NCBI GenBank assembly: GCA_015064665.1
Contig: SVRU01000003.1
Location: 1 to 57,699, forward strand
Reading direction: 5' to 3'
Source of the DNA: Oscillospiraceae bacterium
Lineage (GTDB): Bacteria; Bacillota_A; Clostridia; Oscillospirales; CAG-272
Length of the DNA stretch: 57,699 bases
The position numbers and the translations under genes were made by a program. Below the pieces are notes generated by a model. It did no database searches and was not told the origin of the DNA. It saw nothing but the letters and a program-made list of their open reading frames with translations. This document shows, in pieces, positions 42,666 to 50,126 of the stretch. The first letter of the stretch is position 1, and every line of letters starts with the position of its first letter.

Positions 42666-43895
42666 ATGTTAGATGCTGTCAAAAATTTTCTAGGTTCAAC
42701 CGGCGTTAGCAAGCTCTTTGCCGAGAGCGGATGGTGGCAATATCTTGTAATGTACGTCATAGTTGGAGTTCTCTTTTATCTTGCTATCGTTAAGAAATTT
42801 GAGCCGCTTCTTCTTATGCCCATCGCGTTTGGTATGTTGCTTGCAAACCTACCCGGTGCAAATTTGATTCACCTTGATTTCTTCTTTGACGATTACTATA
42901 TTGAAAACTACGGCGCTCATCTGTTAGTTGACGGACACGTCCCAATGTCAAGAATAATCGAAGAGGTAATCAATCGCGGCGGTCTGCTCGATATCCTTTA
43001 TCTTGGCGTTAAGCTTGGTGTTTATCCCTCACTTATATTCCTTGGCGTTGGTGCTATGACCGATTTCTCTCCCCTAATCGCAAACCCCAAATCACTCTTT
43101 ATGGGCGCAGGCGCACAGCTCGGCGTATTCGTAGCATTCTTTGCTGCTCTTTTCCTTGGCTTCACACCTATGGAAGCAGGCTCAATCGGTATTATCGGAG
43201 GCGCAGACGGCCCTACCGCAATTCTTGTTACAAAGACTCTTGCTCCGCAGCTTCTCGGTGCGATCGCTATTGCGGCTTACTCGTATATGGCGCTTATCCC
43301 GATCATTCAGCCCCCCTTTATGAAGCTTCTAACGACCGAAAAGGAGCGTTCAATAAAAATGACCAACCTTCGCCCTGTTTCTCAGGTTGAAAAGGTTATC
43401 TTCCCCATCGTAGTTACACTTGTCGTTACTCTTATCATTCCCGATGCAGCGCCTCTGGTCGGATTCCTTATGCTCGGAAACCTCTTTAACGTTTCGGGCG
43501 TGTCCGACAGACTTTCCAAAACCGCGCAGAACGAGCTAATAAATATCGTTACGATTTTCCTCGGTGTTTCTGTCGGTGCTACTGCAAACGCAGAAAACTT
43601 CTTAAGACCCCAGACACTTTACATAATCGCTCTCGGTCTTTGCGCGTTTATTATTTCCACCTGCGGTGGATTGCTTACGGGTAAGCTTATGTGCAAGCTT
43701 TCGGGCGGCAAAATCAACCCCCTTATCGGTTCGGCAGGTGTTTCGGCAGTTCCTATGGCAGCAAGAGTTTCACAGGACGTAGGACGCAAGACCGACCCCT
43801 CGAACTTCCTTCTTATGCACGCAATGGGCCCCAACGTTGCAGGCGTTATCGGTTCTGCAGTTGCGGCAGGTGTGTTCCTCAGCTTTTTTGCTTAA
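42666..43895 (+). CDS. oadB: Sodium-translocating decarboxylase beta subunit
   Basis: 409 residues with about 9-11 membrane segments, typical of OadB/MmdB/GcdB. The block GSIGIIGGADGPTAI (near 175-190) carries the conserved aspartate for Na+ and carboxybiotin, and NAENFLRPQTL and VSAVPMAARVSQ match the late conserved region. It decarboxylates carboxybiotin and exports Na+. The beta subunit does not reveal the substrate, which is set by the alpha subunits. AGAGGT upstream. Confidence 0.93.
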   Translation: MLDAVKNFLGSTGVSKLFAESGWWQYLVMYVIVGVLFYLAIVKKFEPLLLMPIAFGMLLANLPGANLIHLDFFFDDYYIENYGAHLLVDGHVPMSRIIEEVINRGGLLDILYLGVKLGVYPSLIFLGVGAMTDFSPLIANPKSLFMGAGAQLGVFVAFFAALFLGFTPMEAGSIGIIGGADGPTAILVTKTLAPQLLGAIAIAAYSYMALIPIIQPPFMKLLTTEKERSIKMTNLRPVSQVEKVIFPIVVTLVVTLIIPDAAPLVGFLMLGNLFNVSGVSDRLSKTAQNELINIVTIFLGVSVGATANAENFLRPQTLYIIALGLCAFIISTCGGLLTGKLMCKLSGGKINPLIGSAGVSAVPMAARVSQDVGRKTDPSNFLLMHAMGPNVAGVIGSAVAAGVFLSFFA

Positions 43896-43933
43896 ATAAA
43901 TTTTCGTATAAGAATTAACGAAAGGACAAAGAA

Positions 43934-45334
43934 ATGTCAAAAGTTTTAATTACAGAAACAGTTCTCCGAGACGCGCATCAATCTCTCGCGGCAACCCGTA
44001 TGACCACCGATGAGATGATACCGATTCTCGAGGATATGGATAAAGTTGGCTACTACTCGCTTGAAGCGTGGGGCGGCGCAACCTTTGATACCTGTCTTAG
44101 ATTCCTCCATGAAGACCCTTGGACCAGACTTCGCACGATAAAAGACCACGTTAAGAATACCAAGCTTCAGATGCTTTTCCGCGGACAGAATATTCTCGGA
44201 TACCGTCACTATGCTGACGACGTCGTTGAATATTTCGTTCAGAAATCGGTTGCAAACGGTATTGATATAATTCGTATATTTGATGCTCTTAACGATGCAA
44301 GAAACCTTGAAACAGCTATCAAGGCAACGATTAAAGAAGGCGGTCACGTTCAGGCTGCAATATCCTACACAACCTCTCCCTTCCACACCAACGATAACTT
44401 TGCGGAATACGCAAAGCGCCTTGAGGATATGGGTGCTAACTCAATTTGTATCAAGGATATGTCGGGTCTTCTTAAGCCCTTTGATGCATTCCAGCTTGTA
44501 AAAACTCTTAAAAAGACTGTTAAAATTCCCGTACATCTTCATACGCACTATACCGCAGGACTTGGTTCAATGACGCTCCTTAAGGCTATTGAAGCAAACG
44601 TTGACGGTGTAGATACGGCAATTTCCCCGCTTGCTATGGGTACGTCGCATACTCCCACCGAATCACTCGTTGCAACGCTCAGCAACACCCCCTACGACAC
44701 AGGTCTTGAGCTTGAAAAGCTCGACGTAGTTGCAAAGCATTTCAACAAGATTCGCGAAAAATATCTTGCCGACTCGCTTATCGACCCCAAGGTTCTTAAG
44801 GTTGATGTAAACACTCTTCGTTATCAGGTTCCCGGCGGAATGCTTTCAAACCTTATCTCTCAGCTTAAGATGGCAGGAAAGTCGGATAAGCTTGACGAGG
44901 TGCTTGAAGAGGTTGCAAGAGTACGTGAAGATGCAGGATATCCTCCGCTCGTAACTCCCACCTCACAGATAGTAGGTACGCAGGCAGTTAATAACGTTAT
45001 TTTTGCAGACGAGGGCAGATACGCTCGCGTAACGAAGGAATTCAAGGGACTTGTCCGCGGTGATTACGGTAAGTGCCCTGCTCCCGTTTCCGATGCATTC
45101 AGAAAGAAGATTATCGGTGATGACGATATAATTGATTACAGACCCGCAGACAAAATTGCACCCGAGATCGATTCGCTCCGTCAGCGCGTTGCTCCCTATC
45201 AGGAGCAGGATGAAGACCTTCTCTCGCTTGCATTGTTTGAGCAGGTTGCAATCAAGTATTTCGATTGGAGAAAGCAGCAGAAATATAACCTTGACAACAA
45301 CGCAGACGTTGCCAACGGTATTCACTCTATCTGA
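43934..45334 (+). CDS. oadA: Oxaloacetate decarboxylase alpha / pyruvate carboxylase B-type carboxyltransferase (5S-like), no biotin domain
   Basis: 466 residues: TIM-barrel HMGL-like domain (about 1-300; TVLRDAHQSLAATRM, LHTHYTAGLG for the metal site, CIKDMSG with the modified lysine) and the conserved PycB/OadA helical domain (about 310-450). The C-terminal biotin domain of classical OadA (about 590 residues) is missing, as in 5S transcarboxylase and in split OAD systems. It should use oxaloacetate/pyruvate as carboxyl donor/acceptor with the BCCP at 42232. AAAGGAC before the ATG; a terminator follows. Codons are optimal. Confidence 0.93.
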   Translation: MSKVLITETVLRDAHQSLAATRMTTDEMIPILEDMDKVGYYSLEAWGGATFDTCLRFLHEDPWTRLRTIKDHVKNTKLQMLFRGQNILGYRHYADDVVEYFVQKSVANGIDIIRIFDALNDARNLETAIKATIKEGGHVQAAISYTTSPFHTNDNFAEYAKRLEDMGANSICIKDMSGLLKPFDAFQLVKTLKKTVKIPVHLHTHYTAGLGSMTLLKAIEANVDGVDTAISPLAMGTSHTPTESLVATLSNTPYDTGLELEKLDVVAKHFNKIREKYLADSLIDPKVLKVDVNTLRYQVPGGMLSNLISQLKMAGKSDKLDEVLEEVARVREDAGYPPLVTPTSQIVGTQAVNNVIFADEGRYARVTKEFKGLVRGDYGKCPAPVSDAFRKKIIGDDDIIDYRPADKIAPEIDSLRQRVAPYQEQDEDLLSLALFEQVAIKYFDWRKQQKYNLDNNADVANGIHSI

Positions 45335-45366
45335 TAAATTAAATAGCGCCATATAGGCGCAAAAAG

Positions 45367-45404
45367 GCAGAGGCATTGTTTAAAGCAACGTCTCTGCTTT
45401 TTTA
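45367..45404 (+). terminator. Terminator of the decarboxylase operon
   Basis: A 12-base stem with one mismatch and one G-T pair (GCAGAGGCATTG 45367-45378, CAACGTCTCTGC 45386-45397) followed by six or seven T. A small GCGCC/GGCGC hairpin (45346-45360) stands just before it. Confidence 0.88.
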
Positions 45405-45509
45405 TTTATCGTAGAAATATTTACCTCTTTACACCTCATCGCCAAGGTAAAGCCTTAAAAGCGGCGGAACAGCGAATAATATAATTGTAGCGGACGGCAC
45501 ACCGGGTAA

Positions 45510-45617
45510 GTTATGATTGCCCTATCGGGAAGTTATGAGATGCTTCGCACCGTTATGATTGGCTTCGCCAAGCTATGAATCATGCCCTCGACGTCCCGAG
45601 CTCTGCGAAATATGATG
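45510..45617 (+). repeat. Degenerate array of GTTATGA units with mini-hairpins
   Basis: GTTATGA (or GCTATGA / ATATGATG) recurs at 45510, 45532, 45552, 45572 and about 45610, with periods of 22, 20, 20 and 38 bases. Each unit holds a different short hairpin: CCC-TATC-GGG, TGC-TTC-GCA, TTGGC-TTC-GCCAA. The rest of the gene-free stretch 45405-45649 contains no gene that I can support. Confidence 0.6.
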
Positions 45618-45649
45618 TGGCGCGAGATAGGCTTCATATAGCGAAAAAA

Positions 45650-45674
45650 GGGCTGACTCGATACGAGTCAGCCC
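45650..45674 (-). terminator. Terminator of the 1232-residue secreted protein gene
   Basis: A perfect 11-base stem (GGGCTGACTCG / CGAGTCAGCCC) with an ATA loop, followed on the minus strand by six T. Confidence 0.92.
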
Positions 45675-45684
45675 AAAATATTTA

Positions 45685-48600
45685 TTAGTTTGCGTTAGCT
45701 GAGAAAACGTAGAGCGCTTTTGCGAATGCACTGTTATTCTGCTCGATGTACTTAGCAAGGCAGTAGGTGCCGGTTGCAGTACCCTCGGAGGTGGTAACAG
45801 CGATGGTCATATCGCCCTTTATATTCTTAAGCTCAACCTCTACAACGTACTCAACGCAGTCAGCCTTAACAACCTTGGTTGCTTCAGCACCGTTGATGGT
45901 AACAGCAGTTACGTCAGCGTCCTTACCAACGAGCACCGAGAAGGTGTACTTGGAAGTGGATGCACCGTTAAGAGTAAGCGCGTATGCGTAACCCTGAACG
46001 TAGGACGCGATTGCCGTATCGTCGGTTGCGATGGTTTCGGGAGCTGTGTATGCAGTTTCACCGCATGCGCAGTTTTCACCGTGAGACTCAAAGTAAACCT
46101 TTAAGTTTGCAACAACCTTAACGTCAGGCTTTGAAACAGCCTTAGTATAAGCTTCGTACTTGCAGCTCATCATTGCGTATACAAGCTTGCTTTCCTCAGA
46201 ACCGCAAGCGTAGAGCTCGTTAACCTTGTTAGCATAATCGAAGAGGTCGATTATGATAGAAGCGTTGACTTCCTGTCCGTTTACGGTGTACTTAACGATG
46301 ATTTCGTCGGATACAAACTTGTCGTTTGCGATAAGTCCGATAAGCTGATTCCAGCCGGCAGTTCCGTTAACGGTTACGTCGGAGTAAACGTTAGCTTCAA
46401 TCTTTGTGCCGTTTGCAGTATAGAATCCTACGAACTGAACGTCGTAGCCGGAAACTGCAGGAGTGGGAACGTATACGTTGTATGCCAAGCCTTCAAATAC
46501 TACAAAGCTTACGTTTGCTGCCTTAAGAGCCGCATAGAACTTATCTGCAACGGGAGCGAACTTATTCTCACCGTCAGCTGCAACTACGAAGTTATCAGCC
46601 GCACCGTTTGCATTCTTCCAGCCCTTGTATTCAGCGTCGAACCAATCGTTGTTAAGCTCGGCAACACCGAAATCCGCAGAGGGATAAACAGTAATTTCGC
46701 TTCCTGCAACCCAATAGGATTCAGTATATGCATCACCGTTCGGAGCAAGCCAAGTAACAGTCTTTATCGTATTGGTAGGTTCAGTGAAGGTAAGTACGGT
46801 AGCTTCAAACTCGATTTCAACGGGTTCAGCATATCCGGGAACTGCAAGTTCAACCGTTTGCATGGACGCGCCCTTGTTGGAGAATGCAACTTTAACGCCG
46901 TTTGCAAGAACGAAATCGGAATTAAGGTCACCAACGAAGTTGAATACGTTATCTGCGCCGTAAATAATATTAGGAGCATATGCAAGTCCGGTAACGGTTG
47001 ATTTCTCTATGTAAGCCTTTGCGGTTACGGACCTGTTGCCGATAAGATATGCAAGCTCATAATCTTCTGCACCGTATGCGGTAGCTATCAATTCAGAGCC
47101 TTTAACGTTGATTTCGGAGTAGGATGCAGCAGAGGTCTTCTCGGAGAAGATGGGCTCACCGTTCAAGGTAGCAAGAGTTGCATCGTTAATGTTAATTTTC
47201 ATATAGCGGTCGGAGATAGGAAGCAAAGCACCGTTAGATGCGAAGATTCCGTAATATTCACCGCCGTTAATGGTAAGGGTGATATCACCGTCAAAGTTGG
47301 CAATACCGAGATTGTTAGCAAAGTAAACGATAGACGCGCCGCTAACCTTAAGGTTTTCACCAAAGGTTACGGATGCGGTCTCAATCTTCTTGCTGGAAGA
47401 AAGGATTGCACAGCCTGCGCCCTCGCCGCTCTGAGCAAGAGCTGCGCCCGCGGTGGAGGAATAAACGTTCAGAGAGGTTACGTCAGCAACGTTGAATATC
47501 ATCGATCCCGCACCTGCGGTCTGGCTGATTGCATAACCGTTCAAATCAAAGTTAACCGATACCAAGTAAGGAACGGATATAGCCGCGGAAGCATCAAGAA
47601 CGAGGTCGCTATAAAGAGTAACCTTAACGGTTTCTTCAGGGTTAACGTTTGCAAGCTCGGATATAAGGTTTCCTATATCGGTAAACTTATCGTAATCAAG
47701 AGTAAGAGTATAGAAATCGGGTTTCGCACCGCCCTCGGAGGTTGCGGTTTCAATAGCGAATGCCAAAGACTTTACTTCATATATAGGAATAATATTAACT
47801 TCCTTAACGCCGGACTCGCGGAGTTCAACGAGCTCGGCCGTGGTGTAAGTCTTAAGAATTTCTTCAATTCTCTTATCAACGCCCTCGTCGTATACACCGT
47901 TGTTGTTAACGTCCCAAGCCCAATCCTTGAATATCTCAATGGTGGGTTTTAAGGGTTCGGTTCTGTCAACCTTACCGAAGACGGTAAGATTATTAGTGGG
48001 CTGAGTCCAAGGAAGAATCTTCTGAGTCTTAACGGGAGTGAGAGCGTCATATCCATCAGCGGACTGAGCATCGTACCAGTTAAGCGAAATTGCCTTGTCA
48101 CCAGCGAGTCTTATCGAGTATTTGTTGCCGGTATGCTGCAAGGTGTAGAATTCAGCAGCCTCTTTGGATAGAGAAACAGTAGCGGTATCCTCAAGAGATT
48201 CGAAGGTAATTTCCTTTGCTCCTACGGGAGGAGTATAATTTTTAAAGCTTCCTCTGATCTTTATGAAGTCGCCGTCTGCAATATTCTGAAGAGCAGCCTT
48301 CTCTGTGAAGCAGTTAACGGGTTTTTCTTCGCCAAGGTGGGTAATTTCAGCAAGAACGGGAGTACCGGGAGCAACGTAGTCGCCGTTGTAGAGAACGTCG
48401 TCACAGCTTCTGAGGTTCTTTTCAAGGTATGCGCCGGAGGAAATGAACTTTCCAAGTCCGGTAGCGGTTTCCTTATAATCTGCGTAGAAGTTTGCAGCAA
48501 CGTTATCAAGAGCTATGCAATACTGGTCCTCACGCTTAACGTCGTTAGTAAAACCGAAGCTAAGAAGGGTTACGTTAAACACCGCATAATTCTTGGAGCT

Positions 48601-49383
48601 GAAATCCTGCGTATAAACGTATTCACCGTTAAGGAAATAGAGAACTCTCCGATTGTTAATGTCGAATACGAAGGAGATGTGGTCGAAAAGACCGAGCTTG
48701 TTGGAGAGAAGATGCCAGGTATCAGGATTGTATTCACCGGTTTGCTCGGTTGATACGTACCATTTTCCGTCTTCCTCATTGTATCTTGCATAAAGACCGT
48801 AAAGAGTACTCTTCTTAAGCTTCGTGGTCTGAGCCTGACCCTCGGTATATCCAATTACACCGTAGCAAAGCTCAGTGCCTTCGCCGTAAGCAAGCTTGTA
48901 ATCGTGAACGCCCTCGGGAATCGTTGCCTCGGTTACGAGGTTGCCGTCCTCGTTTCTGTAAACGTATTCGGTTGCGGCAAAGTCGTATTCAGCAATCATG
49001 TAATCGTAGCCTTCAAGAGAACCCTGCTTTGTAATTTCGGGGTTAGCCGACTCACCGCAGAAATAAAGGAAAGTACGGCTGGGACTTTTAGCTGAGTGTA
49101 TAGGCTTTGCGGGAGCGTAGCTGTAAGTCAGAGTCATAACACCGTCTTTACGGTTGCCGCTCCAGGTTACAGGGCTCGCATAGTCGGAGTCATTACACTG
49201 AGTATGGAAGAATTTACCGGTTGCAGTTGAAGCGGTCATGTCAGCGTAATAGTTTCTGACGTCGTTGGTGATGTTAAGCATCTCACGGTCGGTAATGCTG
49301 TTCGCGGACGATGAGAATGAAATCGAGCCGAAAACAATCGCCACAAGACACAAAACGACAAGTATCTTAGAGAACTTTTTCAT
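45685..49383 (-). CDS. Large secreted protein with LamG-like N-terminal and beta-helix-like middle domain
   Basis: 1232 residues, function unknown. Signal peptide about 1-28 (MKKFSKILVVLCLVAIVFG, cleavage near SSA). Residues about 35-345 form a jelly-roll-like domain shared with the paralogue at 50127-52103: LNITNDVRNYY, EEDGKWYVSTEQ, FDHISFVFDINNRRVLYFLNGEY, ALDNVAANFYADYKE, CDDVLYNGDYVAPG. A calcium-loop-like stretch DVNNNGVYDEGVD lies at 491-503. Residues about 590-830 are repetitive short strands with Asn/Gly turns, likely a beta-helix (LNGYAIS, TLTINGGEYYGIF). Two helical Ala-rich units close it (about 1040-1095 and 1205-1232). No LPXTG, SLH or dockerin pair is visible, so it may be released or held non-covalently. 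AAGGAG before ATG; promoter at 49458-49486. Confidence 0.75.
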   Translation of the reverse strand: MKKFSKILVVLCLVAIVFGSISFSSSANSITDREMLNITNDVRNYYADMTASTATGKFFHTQCNDSDYASPVTWSGNRKDGVMTLTYSYAPAKPIHSAKSPSRTFLYFCGESANPEITKQGSLEGYDYMIAEYDFAATEYVYRNEDGNLVTEATIPEGVHDYKLAYGEGTELCYGVIGYTEGQAQTTKLKKSTLYGLYARYNEEDGKWYVSTEQTGEYNPDTWHLLSNKLGLFDHISFVFDINNRRVLYFLNGEYVYTQDFSSKNYAVFNVTLLSFGFTNDVKREDQYCIALDNVAANFYADYKETATGLGKFISSGAYLEKNLRSCDDVLYNGDYVAPGTPVLAEITHLGEEKPVNCFTEKAALQNIADGDFIKIRGSFKNYTPPVGAKEITFESLEDTATVSLSKEAAEFYTLQHTGNKYSIRLAGDKAISLNWYDAQSADGYDALTPVKTQKILPWTQPTNNLTVFGKVDRTEPLKPTIEIFKDWAWDVNNNGVYDEGVDKRIEEILKTYTTAELVELRESGVKEVNIIPIYEVKSLAFAIETATSEGGAKPDFYTLTLDYDKFTDIGNLISELANVNPEETVKVTLYSDLVLDASAAISVPYLVSVNFDLNGYAISQTAGAGSMIFNVADVTSLNVYSSTAGAALAQSGEGAGCAILSSSKKIETASVTFGENLKVSGASIVYFANNLGIANFDGDITLTINGGEYYGIFASNGALLPISDRYMKININDATLATLNGEPIFSEKTSAASYSEINVKGSELIATAYGAEDYELAYLIGNRSVTAKAYIEKSTVTGLAYAPNIIYGADNVFNFVGDLNSDFVLANGVKVAFSNKGASMQTVELAVPGYAEPVEIEFEATVLTFTEPTNTIKTVTWLAPNGDAYTESYWVAGSEITVYPSADFGVAELNNDWFDAEYKGWKNANGAADNFVVAADGENKFAPVADKFYAALKAANVSFVVFEGLAYNVYVPTPAVSGYDVQFVGFYTANGTKIEANVYSDVTVNGTAGWNQLIGLIANDKFVSDEIIVKYTVNGQEVNASIIIDLFDYANKVNELYACGSEESKLVYAMMSCKYEAYTKAVSKPDVKVVANLKVYFESHGENCACGETAYTAPETIATDDTAIASYVQGYAYALTLNGASTSKYTFSVLVGKDADVTAVTINGAEATKVVKADCVEYVVEVELKNIKGDMTIAVTTSEGTATGTYCLAKYIEQNNSAFAKALYVFSANAN

Positions 49384-49457
49384 ACGTTTATCTCCTTAAA
49401 AAATATTAACTTATGAATACTTATAAAAATATTTATCCCTTATAAATATACATGTAT

Positions 49458-49486
49458 ATTATAAAATATTTTTTATTAAATGTCAA
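49458..49486 (-). promoter_or_regulatory. Promoter of the 1232-residue secreted protein gene
   Basis: On the minus strand TTGACA (49486-49481) and TATAAT (49463-49458), perfect hexamers with a 17-base spacer; AT-rich leader of about 68 bases to the ATG. Confidence 0.88.
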
Positions 49487-49646
49487 CAGAATTTTAGCAA
49501 TTTTCGCCTATATATATACGATTTGTAAATAACCACATATAAAGGGTTTAAGAATTTGTGTAAGTTGCGAATAAAAAATTAACATATTTGGAAACAAATT
49601 ACATAAAGGAGCCGAATGCGAAGTGCGGAATGCGAATGTGTTGCTT

Positions 49647-49658
49647 GGCAATCATAAC
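49647..49658 (-). repeat. Inverted single copy of the GTTATGATTGCC unit
   Basis: The 12 bases GGCAATCATAAC are the exact reverse complement of the first unit of the array at 45510-45521, placed on the other side of the 1232-residue gene. Confidence 0.5.
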
Positions 49659-49690
49659 TCAACCAGTGCGCCCGTCCCCTACATTTTTCG

Positions 49691-49820
49691 CTTCCCCTTT
49701 GGGGAAGCTCCGTCGCAGACGGTGATGAGGTTGGCGTTGTCTAACTTTTGGCATTGTTAATTATATTCACCGCTTTATACCTCATCCACCACAAGTGGTC
49801 CCCCTTCCCCAAAGGGGAAG
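49691..49820. repeat. 130-base inverted-repeat element with CTTCCCC palindromic ends
   Basis: Both ends are self-palindromic 17-mers, CTTCCCC-TTT-GGGGAAG (49691-49707) and CTTCCCC-AAA-GGGGAAG (49804-49820), reverse complements of each other. Inside, GATGAGG (49724-49730) pairs with CCTCATC (49780-49786), and each arm holds a small hairpin (GTC-GCA-GAC; CCAC-CACAA-GTGG). No ORF. It resembles a palindromic interspersed repeat or MITE-like unit. Around it, 49501-49690 holds nothing else I can support. Confidence 0.65.
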
Positions 49821-49860
49821 GTTAAAATTCGCCTCTCCTGTGCAAAGGGAGCCGAATTAA

Positions 49861-49935
49861 GAAAATGCAAAATGCAAAATTGAACTGTACCCTTTTAAAA
49901 TGGACACTAGGTAAAGTGCAAAATGTAAAATTGAA
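49861..49935 (+). repeat. Tandem 9-base AAATGCAAA-type repeats
   Basis: Two short runs of degenerate 9-base units: GAAAATGCAAAATGCAAAATTG near 49861-49882 (20-base limit: units AAAATGCAA / AATGCAAAA) and a related AAAGTGCAAAATGTAAAATTG near 49913-49933. The same motif (AAATGCAAAATGCGGAATTG) recurs at about 52350-52370 beyond the second secreted gene. Confidence 0.55.
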
Positions 49936-49956
49936 ATACAAAGTTCGGAATGGCAA

Positions 49957-50002
49957 TATTTGCCTTTGGCAAACGATACGTGCTTCGCATGAGAGAAGCT
50001 AT
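49957..50002 (+). repeat. Second degenerate mini-hairpin array
   Basis: TTGCC-TTT-GGCAA, then ACGATAC, then TGC-TTC-GCA, then TGAGAGAAGC. The build is that of the array at 45510-45617 (small TTC/TTT-loop hairpins joined by A/T-rich ATGA-like links). Confidence 0.45.
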
Positions 50003-50042
50003 CTTTTACCTTCCTTGCCTTTTGTGCGGCAAAAAGAGAAAA

Positions 50043-50075
50043 AAACCGCACGGTGCTTGGTTTGCGCCGTGCGGT
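50043..50075 (-). terminator. Terminator of the 658-residue secreted protein gene
   Basis: A 13-base stem (AACCGCACGGTGC / GCGCCGTGCGGTT, one G-T pair) with a seven-base loop and a long T-rich run after it on the minus strand. Confidence 0.9.
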
Positions 50076-50126
50076 TAAAAATATTTATTTAGGAAAGATA
50101 ACTAATCAATAGAGCTTATAAAGGAA

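Noticed and set aside
45510..45617. Regularly spaced repeat considered as a CRISPR array.
   Set aside because: The repeated part is only 7-9 bases, the spacers are 12-15 bases and themselves palindromic, and no cas gene is near.
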